Source: Stenotrophomonas raiganjensis (SeqCode)
GTDB lineage: Bacteria > Pseudomonadota > Gammaproteobacteria > Xanthomonadales > Xanthomonadaceae
DNA: 64,000 bases
Direction of reading: 5' to 3'
Assembly (NCBI RefSeq): GCF_030658505.1
Contig: NZ_JAUTXR010000163.1
Location: 43,512 to 107,511 of the forward strand
Below are positions 32,543 to 41,124 of this stretch, in pieces. Each line of letters starts with the position of its first letter. The stretch's first letter is position 1. A model generated the notes under the pieces. The model saw only the letters and a list, made by a program, of their open reading frames with translations. It was not told the DNA's origin and did no database searches. The position numbers and the translations under genes are program-made.

Positions 32543-33903
32543 GTCGTCTGGTCGTGGTTTCAAACCGTGTGGCCGTGCCCGGCGAGAACCGCGCCGGCGG
32601 TCTGGCTGTCGGCCTGCTGGCTGCCCTGAAGGAACGCGGTGGCCTGTGGTTCGGCTGGAGTGGCAAGACGGTGAAGGAAGGCAGCGGCACGCTGCACCGG
32701 CAGAAAGACGGTGACATCGACTACGTCACCATGGACCTGAGCAAGCGCGAGGTCGATGGCTACTACAACGGCTTCGCCAACCGCACCTTGTGGCCGCTGC
32801 TGCACTTCCGCCTGGATCTGGTCGACTACGACCGCGGCACCCGCGAGACCTACCACAAGGTCAACGCGCTGTTCGCCGACAAGCTCGCGCCACTGCTGCG
32901 CGAGGACGACATCGTCTGGATCCACGACTACCACCTGATCCCACTCGGTGCGCTGCTGCGCGAGCGCGGCATCGGCTGCCGCATCGGCTTCTTCCTGCAC
33001 ATTCCGATGCCGTCGGCCGACCTGCTGCAGGCGATGCCCGATCATCTGCGGCTGTTCTCCGCGCTGTACGCCTACGATCTGGTCGGCTTCCAGACCCAGC
33101 GCGATGCCGATCGCTTCCAGACCTACCTGCGCCTGTTCGGCGGTGGCCGCGTGCTCGACAACGGCGAGCTGGAAGCACCGGGCGGGCGCCGCTTCCGTGC
33201 CGCCGCCTTCCCGATCGGCATCGACACCGAGCTGATCGCACGCCAGGCCGGCACCGCGGCCACCAAGGCCGCCGTGAAGAACCTGCGCGCCAGCCTGCGC
33301 GATCGCCAGCTGGCGATCGGCGTGGATCGCCTGGACTATTCCAAGGGCCTGCCCGAGCGCTTCCTCGGCTTCGAGCGCTATCTGGAGCGCCACCCCGACC
33401 AGCGCGGTTCGCTGACCTACCTGCAGATCGCCCCGGTCTCGCGCGGTGATGTCACCGAGTACCGGCAACTGCGCAGCCAGCTGGAACAGATCGCCGGCCA
33501 CATCAATGGCGGCCACGCCGAGCCGGACTGGACACCGCTGCGCTACGTCAACCAGAACTTCACCCATGCCACGTTGACCGGCTTCTACCGGGCGGCGGCC
33601 GTGGGCCTGGTCACGCCGCTGCGTGATGGCATGAACCTGGTGGCGAAGGAGTACGTCGCCTCGCAGGATCCGGAGGATCCCGGCGTGCTGGTGCTGTCGC
33701 TGCTGGCCGGCGCCGCCGATGAGCTGAAGCAGGCGCTGCTGGTGAACCCGCACGATCTGGACGGCGTGGCCGATGCCATCGCCACCGCGGCGACGATGTC
33801 GCTGCGCAGGCGCAAGGAACGCTGGCACGCGATGATGGAGCACTTGCGCACCTACGACATCAACCACTGGCGGCGAAGCTACCTGGACGCGCTGGAAGGC
33901 TGA
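32539..33903 (+). CDS. otsA: Trehalose-6-phosphate synthase (GT20)
   Basis: 454 residues. It joins UDP-glucose and glucose-6-phosphate. The GTG start (MSRLVVVSNRVAVPG) overlaps the GH15 stop by four bases (GTGA). GT20 motifs are RAGGLAVGL (the usual GGL loop), IHDYHLIPL, GFFLHIPMPSADLL, VDRLDYSKGLPERFL, and the C-terminal TPLRDGMNLVAKEYVASQ. It completes an operon that encodes trehalose synthesis and, in the middle, a putative alpha-glucosidase. Confidence 0.95.
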   Translation: MSRLVVVSNRVAVPGENRAGGLAVGLLAALKERGGLWFGWSGKTVKEGSGTLHRQKDGDIDYVTMDLSKREVDGYYNGFANRTLWPLLHFRLDLVDYDRGTRETYHKVNALFADKLAPLLREDDIVWIHDYHLIPLGALLRERGIGCRIGFFLHIPMPSADLLQAMPDHLRLFSALYAYDLVGFQTQRDADRFQTYLRLFGGGRVLDNGELEAPGGRRFRAAAFPIGIDTELIARQAGTAATKAAVKNLRASLRDRQLAIGVDRLDYSKGLPERFLGFERYLERHPDQRGSLTYLQIAPVSRGDVTEYRQLRSQLEQIAGHINGGHAEPDWTPLRYVNQNFTHATLTGFYRAAAVGLVTPLRDGMNLVAKEYVASQDPEDPGVLVLSLLAGAADELKQALLVNPHDLDGVADAIATAATMSLRRRKERWHAMMEHLRTYDINHWRRSYLDALEG

Positions 33904-33916
33904 AGCACGCGTTCCT

Positions 33917-33984
33917 GTAGAGCCGAGCCATGCTCGGCTGCTATTGGCAGGAGAAAAAGCAACTCGAGCATGGCTCGACTCTAC
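33917..33984. repeat. Inverted pair of SMAG palindromes
   Basis: GTAGAGCCGAGCCATGCTCGG and its inverse ending GACTCTAC, between the convergent otsA and DCC-family genes. It is likely a bidirectional transcript end. Confidence 0.75.
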
Positions 33985-33997
33985 AGAAGACAGGCGA

Positions 33998-34435
33998 TCA
34001 ATCCAGGAACCGCGCGGCCTGTTCCGGTGCCGGTAGATGGCAGGCGTCATGCCGGCCGAACCAGCGGTATCGATTGCGCGCCAGTGCACGATAGGCCGCA
34101 TCGCGCCAGCCACGCGGCACCACCCGCAGCACGCCGCTCAGGCGCCAGGCACCGCCCAGCCCTGCAAGCACGCGCAGGATCGCATCGGTATCGGTCCAGG
34201 CGCCCTGTGCGTCCAGCAGCAGGAACGACATGGGATCCTGCGGGTCCAGCCCGTGCGCGCGCAACATCGCGCTGCCCTGCTGCCCCTGCATCGCCGCAAA
34301 GCGGTAGCGTCCCCTGCGGTCGAAACGCAGCAGGAAGCGCACCCAGCGGTTGCACAGTGCGCATACACCATCGAACACGATCACCGCGCTGCCCGCCTCG
34401 GCGGCGGAATCACTGCGGTTCGAGCCAGCCTTCAT
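33998..34435 (-). CDS. DCC-family thiol-disulfide oxidoreductase-like protein
   Basis: 145 residues. The family motif D-x-x-C-x-x-C is present in VIVFDGVCALCNRWVRFLLR (~18-37), followed by FAAMQGQQG and a domain of the DUF393/YuxK type. Members are small thioredoxin-fold-like proteins with a presumed redox role. The start (complement 34433-34435) overlaps the 3' end of the broken DUF4166 remnant by 26 bases, as in an operon pgeF - DUF4166 - DCC. Confidence 0.85.
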   Translation of the reverse strand: MKAGSNRSDSAAEAGSAVIVFDGVCALCNRWVRFLLRFDRRGRYRFAAMQGQQGSAMLRAHGLDPQDPMSFLLLDAQGAWTDTDAILRVLAGLGGAWRLSGVLRVVPRGWRDAAYRALARNRYRWFGRHDACHLPAPEQAARFLD

Positions 34436-34674
34436 AGCGGATCAGGGCTCCGGCCCAGGGCAAGGTCACATCGACCAGGAAAGTGTAGCGCTGGCCGTGC
34501 CACGCTCTGCGGCAACCGCGCCGCTGCAGCCAGCAGCGGCACCAACCAGTGCCGCCCGCGCTCGATCCGCGCCTGGCCTGCGTAGCGGCACGGCAGCGAT
34601 GCGGCGTGCAACGCCTGCACCGGCGCGGCCAGGGTGGCGAAGGCCGGCCCCAGTACGCGCGCGAACAGCGGCAT
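34410..34674 (-). pseudogene. DUF4166-like gene with internal deletion and frame change
   Basis: The minus strand begins MPLFARVLGPAFATLAAPVQ and runs through ARIERGRHWLVPLLAAAARL, which looks like the N-terminal ~60 residues of a DUF4166 protein. In this frame it then reads nonsense and stops at 34432. In the next frame a sensible C-terminus appears, YTFLVDVTLPWAGALIRYEG followed by WLEPQ and stop at 34410-34412, which looks like the family end. The conserved middle (~100 residues) is missing. The gene therefore seems to be a deletion derivative. It starts two bases after the pgeF stop and overlaps the DCC gene start. Confidence 0.65.
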
Positions 34675-34676
34675 GG

Positions 34677-35447
34677 TCAGGGCGCGATCCAGGCCAGGGT
34701 CGCCATGCGCCCAGTGCGACGGTCGCGCCGGTGCGAATACAGGTCCGGATCGGCCATGGTCGACACCGTGCCGCCATGCACCTGCGCCGGGTCCATGCCC
34801 GCCGCCTGCAGGCGCTGGCGTGCCAGGGCGAACAGGTCCACCTTCCAGTGTCCTGGGCGCGTCGCCACAAACGCCGCCTCGGCGGCCGGATCATGGCCGA
34901 CGAAAGCGTGGAAGACCTCTTCGCCGATCTCGTAGTCGGCCGGTCCGGCGGCCGGGCCCAGCCAGGCCCGCAGCTGCGCGGGCGGGGTCTGCATGGCGGC
35001 CACCGTGGCCTCCAGCATGCCGTCGGCCAGGCCACGCCAACCGGCATGGGCCGCACCCACCTCACTACCATCGGCGGCGGCAAACACCACTGGCAGGCAG
35101 TCGGCGGTCAGGATCGCCAGCACCACGCCCGGCACCGAGGTCACCGCAGCATCGGCCACCGGTTCGCTGGCGCCCTCCACCGGTGGCGCGCTGAAGCGCA
35201 GCACCGTGCTGCTGTGCACCTGGCGCAGCCAGTGCGGTGCCGAGGGCAGCCCCAGCCCCTGCTGCAGCAGCTGCCGGTTGTGCTCGACGTTGGCCGGGGT
35301 ATCACCATCGGCCGCGTGCCGGTTGCCCAGGTTGAACTGCGCGAACGGCGCCGGCGAAATGCCCGCGCCGTGCCGACGCGTGGTCAGCGCATGGACGCCC
35401 GGAGGCGCCGGCCAGTCCGCCTGCAGTACGGGCAGCGCGGCGGCCAT
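34677..35447 (-). CDS. pgeF: Peptidoglycan editing factor / laccase-domain protein (YfiH)
   Basis: 256 residues. Cu-oxidase_4/PgeF family with TTRRHGAGISPAPFAQFNLG at the N-terminus, HWLRQVHSSTV (metal His), AILTADCLPVVFA (Cys) and VGAAHAGWRGLADG (His), the conserved metal-binding set. Family members trim wrongly inserted L-Ser from UDP-MurNAc precursors and also show purine-nucleoside or phenol oxidase activity in vitro. Its ATG at 35447 overlaps the rluD stop (TGATG), so the pair is coupled. Confidence 0.9.
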   Translation of the reverse strand: MAAALPVLQADWPAPPGVHALTTRRHGAGISPAPFAQFNLGNRHAADGDTPANVEHNRQLLQQGLGLPSAPHWLRQVHSSTVLRFSAPPVEGASEPVADAAVTSVPGVVLAILTADCLPVVFAAADGSEVGAAHAGWRGLADGMLEATVAAMQTPPAQLRAWLGPAAGPADYEIGEEVFHAFVGHDPAAEAAFVATRPGHWKVDLFALARQRLQAAGMDPAQVHGGTVSTMADPDLYSHRRDRRTGRMATLAWIAP

Positions 35448-36436
35448 CACCAGCGGTCCCGCTCGCGTGCGGCGAAGGCTTCGCTGTCTTCGCGCAGCAC
35501 CTTCATCAGGTGCAGCATGTCCTCCGGCACCGGCGCGGTGTTGCGCACCGGCTCACCGGTGATCGGATGCGTGAACTCCAGGGTCTCGGCATGCAGGGCC
35601 TGGCGCTTGAAGCCGCGCAGCGCGGCCACCAGCTCGTCGCTGGCGCCCTTGGGCAGCTTCAGCGCACCGCCGTACAGCGGGTCACCGATGATCGGATGGC
35701 GCACGTGTGCCATGTGCACGCGGATCTGGTGGGTACGACCGGTTTCCAGGCGGCACTCCAGCGCGGTGTGCGCACGGAAGCGCTCGCGGAGGCGGTAATG
35801 GGTGATCGCTTCCTTGCCGTCCTCGCGCACGGCCATCTTCAGGCGATCGCGCGGGTGGCGGTCGATCGGGGCATCAGCGGTACCGCCGGCCACCAGCGCG
35901 CCCATCACGATGGCCAGGTACTGGCGGTGCACGTCGCGTGCGGCCAGCTGCTCGACCAGCGCGGTCTGCGCTTCCAGGGTCTTGGCCACCACCATCACGC
36001 CGCTGGTGTCCTTGTCCAGGCGGTGCACGATGCCGGCGCGCGGCAGCACCGCCACCGACGGGTCGCGGAACAGCAGCGCGTTCACCAGCGTGCCACTGTG
36101 GTTGCCTGCACCCGGGTGCACCACCAGGCCGACCGGCTTGTTGATCACCAGCAGGTGCTCGTCCTCGAACAGCACGTCCAGCGGGATGTCCTCCGGCTGG
36201 GCGTCGGTCTGGGTTTCCAGCACCACGTTGAGGGTCACCACCTCGCCGCCGCGCAGCGGATCGCGCGGGCGCACCTGGGCCCCGTCCAGCAGGACCTCCC
36301 CGGCCTTGATCCACTCGGTCAGGCGCGAACGCGAGTATTCGGGGAACAATTCGGCCACCACGGCGTCGAAACGGCGGCCGGCAGCGGTGTCGGGGACGAT
36401 GGCCTGGCGGGCCGATTCAGAGGGTTGTTCAGACAT
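35447..36436 (-). CDS. rluD: 23S rRNA pseudouridine synthase RluD
   Basis: 329 residues. N-terminal S4 RNA-binding domain (~15-75: [21 protein letters not shown]) and RluA-type catalytic domain with [15 protein letters not shown] and catalytic Asp in [19 protein letters not shown] typical C-terminal [21 protein letters not shown] block follows. It makes pseudouridines in helix 69 of 23S rRNA. It is divergent from bamD and overlaps pgeF, a common gammaproteobacterial arrangement. The start [11 protein letters not shown] is preferred to the ATG four codons upstream. Confidence 0.93.
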   Translation of the reverse strand: MSEQPSESARQAIVPDTAAGRRFDAVVAELFPEYSRSRLTEWIKAGEVLLDGAQVRPRDPLRGGEVVTLNVVLETQTDAQPEDIPLDVLFEDEHLLVINKPVGLVVHPGAGNHSGTLVNALLFRDPSVAVLPRAGIVHRLDKDTSGVMVVAKTLEAQTALVEQLAARDVHRQYLAIVMGALVAGGTADAPIDRHPRDRLKMAVREDGKEAITHYRLRERFRAHTALECRLETGRTHQIRVHMAHVRHPIIGDPLYGGALKLPKGASDELVAALRGFKRQALHAETLEFTHPITGEPVRNTAPVPEDMLHLMKVLREDSEAFAARERDRW

Positions 36437-36549
36437 GGCAGGGGGCATTCTTTGAAATTTTGGGGTCCCGGCGGCCGGTTTCAGTCGCTGGACAGGACAC
36501 TAGGCTATCATCGACCCTTCGTATTCCAGCCGCGTCCCGCCTCGACCTC

Positions 36550-37437
36550 ATGATCCGACGCTCCGCCAAGCTCTCCGCGCCCGTCCGCCTCACCGCCCTG
36601 CTGCTGGTGCTGGTCATCGCCGCCACCGGTTGCCACCGCGGCGCCAAGAAGGGTGATCGCCCCGATGAAGGCGTGCCGGTCGAACAGTTGTACGAGAAGA
36701 GCCACAAGCTGATGCAGGGTGGCAACTGGAGCGGGGCTGAAAGCAGCTTCCGCCGCCTGGTGGCCCAGTATCCGTACGGCCCGTACACCGAGCAGGCGAT
36801 GATCGAAACCGCCTACGCCCAGTACAAGGCCGGCAAGCACGATGACGCGGTGTCCAGCATCGACCGCTTCATCCGTACCTATCCGACCCACCGCAACATC
36901 GCGTACCTGTACTACCTGCGCGGCCTGGCCAACTCCAACCGCAGTACGGTCTTCCTGCGCCGCGTATGGTCGCTGGACGCCAGCCGCCGCGATCTGTCCA
37001 CGCCGCACCAGGCGTACTCGGACTTCAACATCGTGGTCGACCGCTACCCGAACAGCCGTTATGCCGCCGATGCGCGCCAGCGCATGCTGGAGCTGCGTGA
37101 CGTGTTCGCCCAGCACGAGCTCGACAACGCCCTGTACTACATGCGCCGCGGCGCCTGGGTCTCGGCCGCCGGCCGCGCCAACTACCTGCTGGAAACCTAC
37201 CCGCAGAGCGCGTTCCAGTACGACGCCGTCGCCGTCCTGGCCGATTCCTACACCCACCTGGGCAACAAGACCCTGGCCGACGATGCCCGTCGCGTCCTGC
37301 AGCTGAACCAGCCGGACCACCCGTGGCTGGAAGGCAAGTGGCCGAAGTACCCGTGGATGATCCGCAAGCTGAACCCGTTCGCTGGCGAGAAGTCCGCCAG
37401 CACCGGCCAGCGCAACGCGCGACTGGAAAAGAAGTAA
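36550..37437 (+). CDS. bamD: Outer membrane assembly lipoprotein BamD
   Basis: 295 residues. Lipoprotein signal (MIRRSAKLSAPVRLTALLLV.. with Cys near 28, in AATGC) followed by five TPR-like repeats: VEQLYEKSHKLMQGGNWSGA, FRRLVAQYPYGPYTEQAMIE, YAQYKAGKHDDAVSSIDRFI, and so on. It is part of the BAM complex that inserts beta-barrel proteins such as the two TonB receptors and the MipA porin in this window. It is divergent from rluD and followed by a strong terminator. Confidence 0.95.
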   Translation: MIRRSAKLSAPVRLTALLLVLVIAATGCHRGAKKGDRPDEGVPVEQLYEKSHKLMQGGNWSGAESSFRRLVAQYPYGPYTEQAMIETAYAQYKAGKHDDAVSSIDRFIRTYPTHRNIAYLYYLRGLANSNRSTVFLRRVWSLDASRRDLSTPHQAYSDFNIVVDRYPNSRYAADARQRMLELRDVFAQHELDNALYYMRRGAWVSAAGRANYLLETYPQSAFQYDAVAVLADSYTHLGNKTLADDARRVLQLNQPDHPWLEGKWPKYPWMIRKLNPFAGEKSASTGQRNARLEKK

Positions 37438-37442
37438 GAGAG

Positions 37443-37467
37443 GGCCCCGAAAGGGGCCTTTTCTTTG
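37443..37467 (+). terminator. Rho-independent terminator after bamD
   Basis: GGCCCC-GAAA-GGGGCC stem-loop (37443-37458) followed by TTTTCTTTG. Confidence 0.9.
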
Positions 37468-37626
37468 TCGGTCGATCCGCGCCATGCGTGGATGCTTCTC
37501 CCGCCGATGGACCCCGGCACTCGGAATCCTCCGAATCCCCCAGGGTTGCGACGCCGGTCCCAATCGGCGCGGGCACGGCCCTCCACACTGCGGCGCAACG
37601 GCCATCCCGGCCGTCAAGGAGCGCCC

Positions 37627-38829
37627 ATGTCCCTACTGCCCCGTCGTTTCCGCCCCCTCTCGTGCGTCATCGCCGGCGCCCTGCTGGCGCTGTCCTCCAG
37701 TCCCCTGGCGGCTGCGCCGGCTGCCCCGGGTGATCTGCTGTCCGCCGCACCCTATCACGCGTCATGGGTGCCTTCCCGGGCCGCCCAGGCGTACAAGCTG
37801 CACTACCGCACCCCGGACCACCGCGGCCAACTGGCCGAAGGCACCGGCCTGCTGTACCTGCCCGCAGGCACGGCACCCAGCGGGGGCTGGCCGGTGGTGT
37901 CGTGGGCGCATGGCACCCAGGGCATCGCCGATCGCTGCGCCCCCTCGGTCTCCGGCCCCTATCAGCCGGAACGCGACGGGCGCTTCCTCGACCAGTTCCT
38001 GGCCCAGGGCTATGCCGTGGTCGCTGCCGACTACCAGGGGCTCGGCAGCCCCGGCGACCACGCCTACCTGCACGTCCGCACGGCCGCGCGCAACGCCATC
38101 GACCTGGTCAAGGCCAGCCGCCAGTACCTTGGCGGGTCAACGCTGTCACCGCGCTGGGTCTCGGTCGGCCACTCACAGGGTGGCGCCGCAGCCCTCACCG
38201 CCGGGCATCTGGCCGCTGCCTATGGCGGCCCTTCCCTGCACTACCGTGGCAGTTTCACCACCGGCACCCCCACCGCAGTCGAGCTGACCGCCCTGGTGAT
38301 GAAGCCGGACAACCGCACCGCCAATCCCGGCGCACTCAATGCCTATCACGCCTATCTGCTTGATGGCCTGCTGCAGGTCGCGCCGCAGATCGACCGCGTC
38401 CTCAGCGATGAAGGACGCGCACGCGTTGCGATGGCACGCGAGCAGTGCCTGGGCGAACTGGCGGCCACCCTGGACGGGGCCGATACCGGCTCGATGTTCA
38501 GCGCGCCGCTGACCGGCGTGCCCGGCATCTGGGCAGTGCTGCATGACTATCTGGGCGTGCCGCGCCGCGGTTTCAGCCAGCCGCTGATGCTGGGCCACGG
38601 CAGCGAGGACCGCGACGTGCCGTACCTGACCACCCTGTTGTATGCCGCAGGCCTGGCCCTGCGCGGAGAGCCGGTCGCGTTCCGGCGCTATCCGGTCGAC
38701 CACCGCGGCACACTGGATGCGGCGGCCGCGGATGGCCTGGCGTTCGTACGCGCACGCCTGGGGGACAACCGCTTCGACGAGGCCACCGAAATCGCTGGCC
38801 TCGAACGACTGCTCGACGACGCCCGGTAG
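37627..38829 (+). CDS. Secreted alpha/beta hydrolase, secretory-lipase type
   Basis: 400 residues. Sec signal peptide (MSLLPRRFRPLSCVIAGALL..). The alpha/beta-hydrolase fold has the oxyanion region WAHGTQG, nucleophile elbow SVGHSQGGAA (Ser), acid in GSEDRDVPYLT and His in PVDHRGTLD. The pattern around YQGLGSPGDHAYL is that of the LIP/secretory lipase family. It probably hydrolyses lipids or esters outside the cytoplasm. The TAG stop at 38827-38829 is supplied by the GTAG head of a SMAG repeat. Confidence 0.85.
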   Translation: MSLLPRRFRPLSCVIAGALLALSSSPLAAAPAAPGDLLSAAPYHASWVPSRAAQAYKLHYRTPDHRGQLAEGTGLLYLPAGTAPSGGWPVVSWAHGTQGIADRCAPSVSGPYQPERDGRFLDQFLAQGYAVVAADYQGLGSPGDHAYLHVRTAARNAIDLVKASRQYLGGSTLSPRWVSVGHSQGGAAALTAGHLAAAYGGPSLHYRGSFTTGTPTAVELTALVMKPDNRTANPGALNAYHAYLLDGLLQVAPQIDRVLSDEGRARVAMAREQCLGELAATLDGADTGSMFSAPLTGVPGIWAVLHDYLGVPRRGFSQPLMLGHGSEDRDVPYLTTLLYAAGLALRGEPVAFRRYPVDHRGTLDAAAADGLAFVRARLGDNRFDEATEIAGLERLLDDAR

Positions 38830-38887
38830 GTCCACGCCATGCGTGGATGCACGGTATTCGGGTTGCCGGCCAGCGGCCGGCACTACC
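38826..38887. repeat. Inverted SMAG pair of two different subtypes
   Basis: GTAGGTCCACGCCATGCGTGG (38826 on) faces an inverted GTAGTGCCGGCC-type unit (ending CACTAC at 38886), between the convergent lipase and nadE genes. Confidence 0.75.
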
Positions 38888-38901
38888 CGCCAACCGCTGC
38901 T

Positions 38902-40536
38902 TCAGCCCTTGTAGCCGTTGCTGATCGGGTAACGGCGCTCGCGGCCGAAGGCGCGGCGCGAGACCTTCGGCCCCGGTGCGGCCTGGTGCCGCTTCCACTC
39001 GCTGATGCGCACCAGGCGCAGCACGCGATCGACCACGGCCGCATCGTAGCCGGCAGCCACGATCTCACCGCGCGACTGCTCCTGGTCGATGTAGCGGTAC
39101 AGGATGCCGTCCAGCACGTCGTAAGCCGGCAGCGAATCCTGGTCCAGCTGGTTCTCGCGCAGCTCGGCCGACGGCGGGCGACTGATCACCGCCGGCGGAA
39201 TCACCGGCGCGCCGCCCACGGTATTGCGCCACTTGGACAGGCCGAACACCTCCGACTTGTAGAGATCCTTCAACGGCGCATAGCCACCGCACATGTCGCC
39301 GTAGATGGTGGCGTAGCCGACCGCGTACTCGCTCTTGTTGCCGGTGGTCAGCAGCAGGCCACCGAACTTGTTGGCCAGCGCCATCAGGATCACGCCACGG
39401 CTGCGCGATTGCAGGTTTTCTTCGGTCACGTCCGGCGCGGTGCCTTCGAACATCGGCGCCAGCGATTCCATCAGGCCCTTGAACGCCGGCTCGATCGACA
39501 CCGCCTCCAGCTTCACACCCAGCGCCTGGCACTGCTCGGCCGCCAGGTCGTTGGACAGGCCGGCGGTGTAGCGCGACGGCAGGCGCACGGCGGTGACGTT
39601 CTCCGCCCCCATCGCGTCCACCGCCATCGCCAGCACCAGTGCAGAATCGATGCCACCGGACAGGCCCAGCCACACCTTCTTGAAACCGTTCTTGCGGCAG
39701 TAGTCCTGGATGCCACGGGTCACCGCGCGCCAGGCCAGCGCGTCCATGCTCTCGTCGCCATCATCCATCCACACGTGCGGCATGAAACGACGGCTTTCGC
39801 CGTCGTACTCCACCACCAGCCACTGGTCGACGAACGCGGCGGCGGCCGGGTGCACCGTGCCATCACCGTCGGCCACCACCGAGGCACCATCGAACACCAG
39901 CGCGTCCTGGCCACCGACCACATTGAGGTAGGCGATCGCCGCCCCGCTTTCACGGGTGCGCGCGGCCAGCACCGCGTCGCGCTGGGCGTGCTTGCCACGC
40001 TCGTAGGGCGAGGCGTTGGGCACCACCACCAGCTGCGCACCGGCGCGCATGGTGTCGGCCAGCGGCTCGGCGAACCACAGGTCCTCGCAGATCAGCAGGC
40101 CGACCGGGATGCCATTGACCTCGAAAACGCAGCTGCCGCCATCCGGATCGACATCGAAGTAGCGGCGTTCATCGAACACCGCGTAGTTGGGCAGTTCGCG
40201 CTTGCGGTAGGTCTGCTCGACCAGCCCATCACGCAGCACGCTGGCGGCGTTGTAGACGACCGCACCGGCCGCCTGCGGCCAGCCGACCACGGCGGTGATG
40301 CCACGGCAGGCGGCAGCGATACGGCCCATCGCCTGCTCGCATTCGAACAGGAAGCCGGGACGCAGCAGCAGGTCTTCCGGCGGATAGCCGCTCACTGCCA
40401 GTTCGGGGAACATCAACAGCTCGGCGCCGTACTCGTCGCGCGCCTGGCCGATCATCTCGATGATGCGCTCGGTGTTGCCGGCGACATCGCCGACCGGGAA
40501 ATCGAACTGCGCCATCGCGATGCGGATCGAAGCCAT
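38902..40536 (-). CDS. nadE: Glutamine-dependent NAD+ synthetase
   Basis: 544 residues. The N-terminal nitrilase-type glutaminase (~1-250) has the triad Glu (MFPELAVSGYPPEDLLL), Lys (TYRKRELPNYAVFDE) and Cys (GLLICEDLWF). The C-terminal ATP-pyrophosphatase synthetase domain (~275-540) has the P-loop LSGGIDSAL. It converts nicotinic acid adenine dinucleotide to NAD+ with glutamine as nitrogen donor. The start MASIRIAMAQFDFPVGDVAG is standard. The 353-base gap upstream (40537-40889) leads into the peptide cluster. Confidence 0.95.
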   Translation of the reverse strand: MASIRIAMAQFDFPVGDVAGNTERIIEMIGQARDEYGAELLMFPELAVSGYPPEDLLLRPGFLFECEQAMGRIAAACRGITAVVGWPQAAGAVVYNAASVLRDGLVEQTYRKRELPNYAVFDERRYFDVDPDGGSCVFEVNGIPVGLLICEDLWFAEPLADTMRAGAQLVVVPNASPYERGKHAQRDAVLAARTRESGAAIAYLNVVGGQDALVFDGASVVADGDGTVHPAAAAFVDQWLVVEYDGESRRFMPHVWMDDGDESMDALAWRAVTRGIQDYCRKNGFKKVWLGLSGGIDSALVLAMAVDAMGAENVTAVRLPSRYTAGLSNDLAAEQCQALGVKLEAVSIEPAFKGLMESLAPMFEGTAPDVTEENLQSRSRGVILMALANKFGGLLLTTGNKSEYAVGYATIYGDMCGGYAPLKDLYKSEVFGLSKWRNTVGGAPVIPPAVISRPPSAELRENQLDQDSLPAYDVLDGILYRYIDQEQSRGEIVAAGYDAAVVDRVLRLVRISEWKRHQAAPGPKVSRRAFGRERRYPISNGYKG

Positions 40537-40803
40537 GGGAATCCAGCCTGTGGTTGCAATTGCACCATTCTAGGCCTTTGGCCACGGGACCGGTCACGCC
40601 CGATGCATGCGTTCTGTCCGCCCAAGCCACGCAGGCCTGGACATCGTTTCCCTGCCGGCCAGGCCCGGCCATCACGTCCTCGGACGTGCGACCGAGGGCT
40701 ATTGATTCTCGCCGCCATCAGTAGCACTCTCCCATTCACGAAAAATTCATGGTGACCGCCCCGACGGCACAGGTCACCGCGCACGCTGATTCAAAAAGGA
40801 ATT

Positions 40804-40845
40804 TGGACGTTGTGTCCAGATTGGCCGGCTCACTCGGTCCGGCCA
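40804..40845 (+). promoter_or_regulatory. Two inverted repeats upstream of the peptide operon
   Basis: TGGAC-N5-GTCCA (40804-40818) followed by TGGCCGG-N10-CCGGCCA (40822-40845), 45 bases before the peptide start. They could be an operator plus a leader hairpin. No clear -35/-10 pair is seen in the 353-base gap. Confidence 0.4.
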
Positions 40846-40889
40846 CTGATCGCTGTATCCAATTGGAATGGAAAATCAGGATGGGTTCT

Positions 40890-41066
40890 ATGGCATTGGA
40901 TGTCGCAGGCCTTGAAGCTGGGATGCTGCAGAGGGCCGATGACGCAACGTCGATTGGCACCGCATTTGAAGTGGTGAGGAATGGTGCGGTAGCGCTGTTC
41001 TGCTCGGACTGTTGCGGCAGCAACGGCAATGACTGCGTGCCGGAAATCGGCCCGGGCATCAACTGA
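40890..41066 (+). CDS. Small peptide with Cys-rich tail; candidate precursor
   Basis: 58 residues. An amphipathic, leader-like N-terminal part (MALDVAGLEAGMLQRADDAT, then SIGTAFEVVRNGAVALF) ends in a 21-residue tail with four Cys (38, 41, 42, 49) rich in Gly, Ser and Asn: CSDCCGSNGNDCVPEIG + PGIN. It has no signal peptide and no double-Gly site. AGGA eight bases upstream supports this ATG; an ATG at 40881 lacks a spaced RBS, and the frame to 40749 has no RBS. It is the first gene of a lower-GC operon with modification/export-like genes, so a ribosomally made, modified and exported peptide is the working idea. No named family was recognised. Confidence 0.6.
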   Translation: MALDVAGLEAGMLQRADDATSIGTAFEVVRNGAVALFCSDCCGSNGNDCVPEIGPGIN

Positions 41067-41073
41067 CGCAGAT

Positions 41074-41103
41074 CGAGGACGAAGGCGGTTGCCTTCGCCC
41101 TCG
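41074..41103 (+). promoter_or_regulatory. Intergenic hairpin (processing/attenuation site)
   Basis: A 13-bp stem with one mismatch (CGAGGACGAAGGC at 41074-41086 with GCCTTCGCCCTCG at 41091-41103) and a GGTT loop starts seven bases after the peptide stop. There is no T run, so it is not a classical terminator. Such hairpins can stabilise the upstream message and lower read-through, giving more precursor than downstream enzymes. Confidence 0.65.
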
Positions 41104-41124
41104 TCACTACCAGGAGCACGTTCC

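Noticed and set aside
34432-34674. 80-codon frame taken as an intact small gene
   Set aside because: After about residue 55 it reads unlike any folded protein, while the adjacent frame gives a sensible DUF4166-like C-terminus; a deletion remnant explains both better.
40749-40889. Longer version (105 residues) of the Cys-rich peptide starting at ATG 40749
   Set aside because: There is no ribosome binding site before 40749, and the extra residues run through the two inverted repeats that look regulatory. ATG 40890 has AGGA at good spacing.
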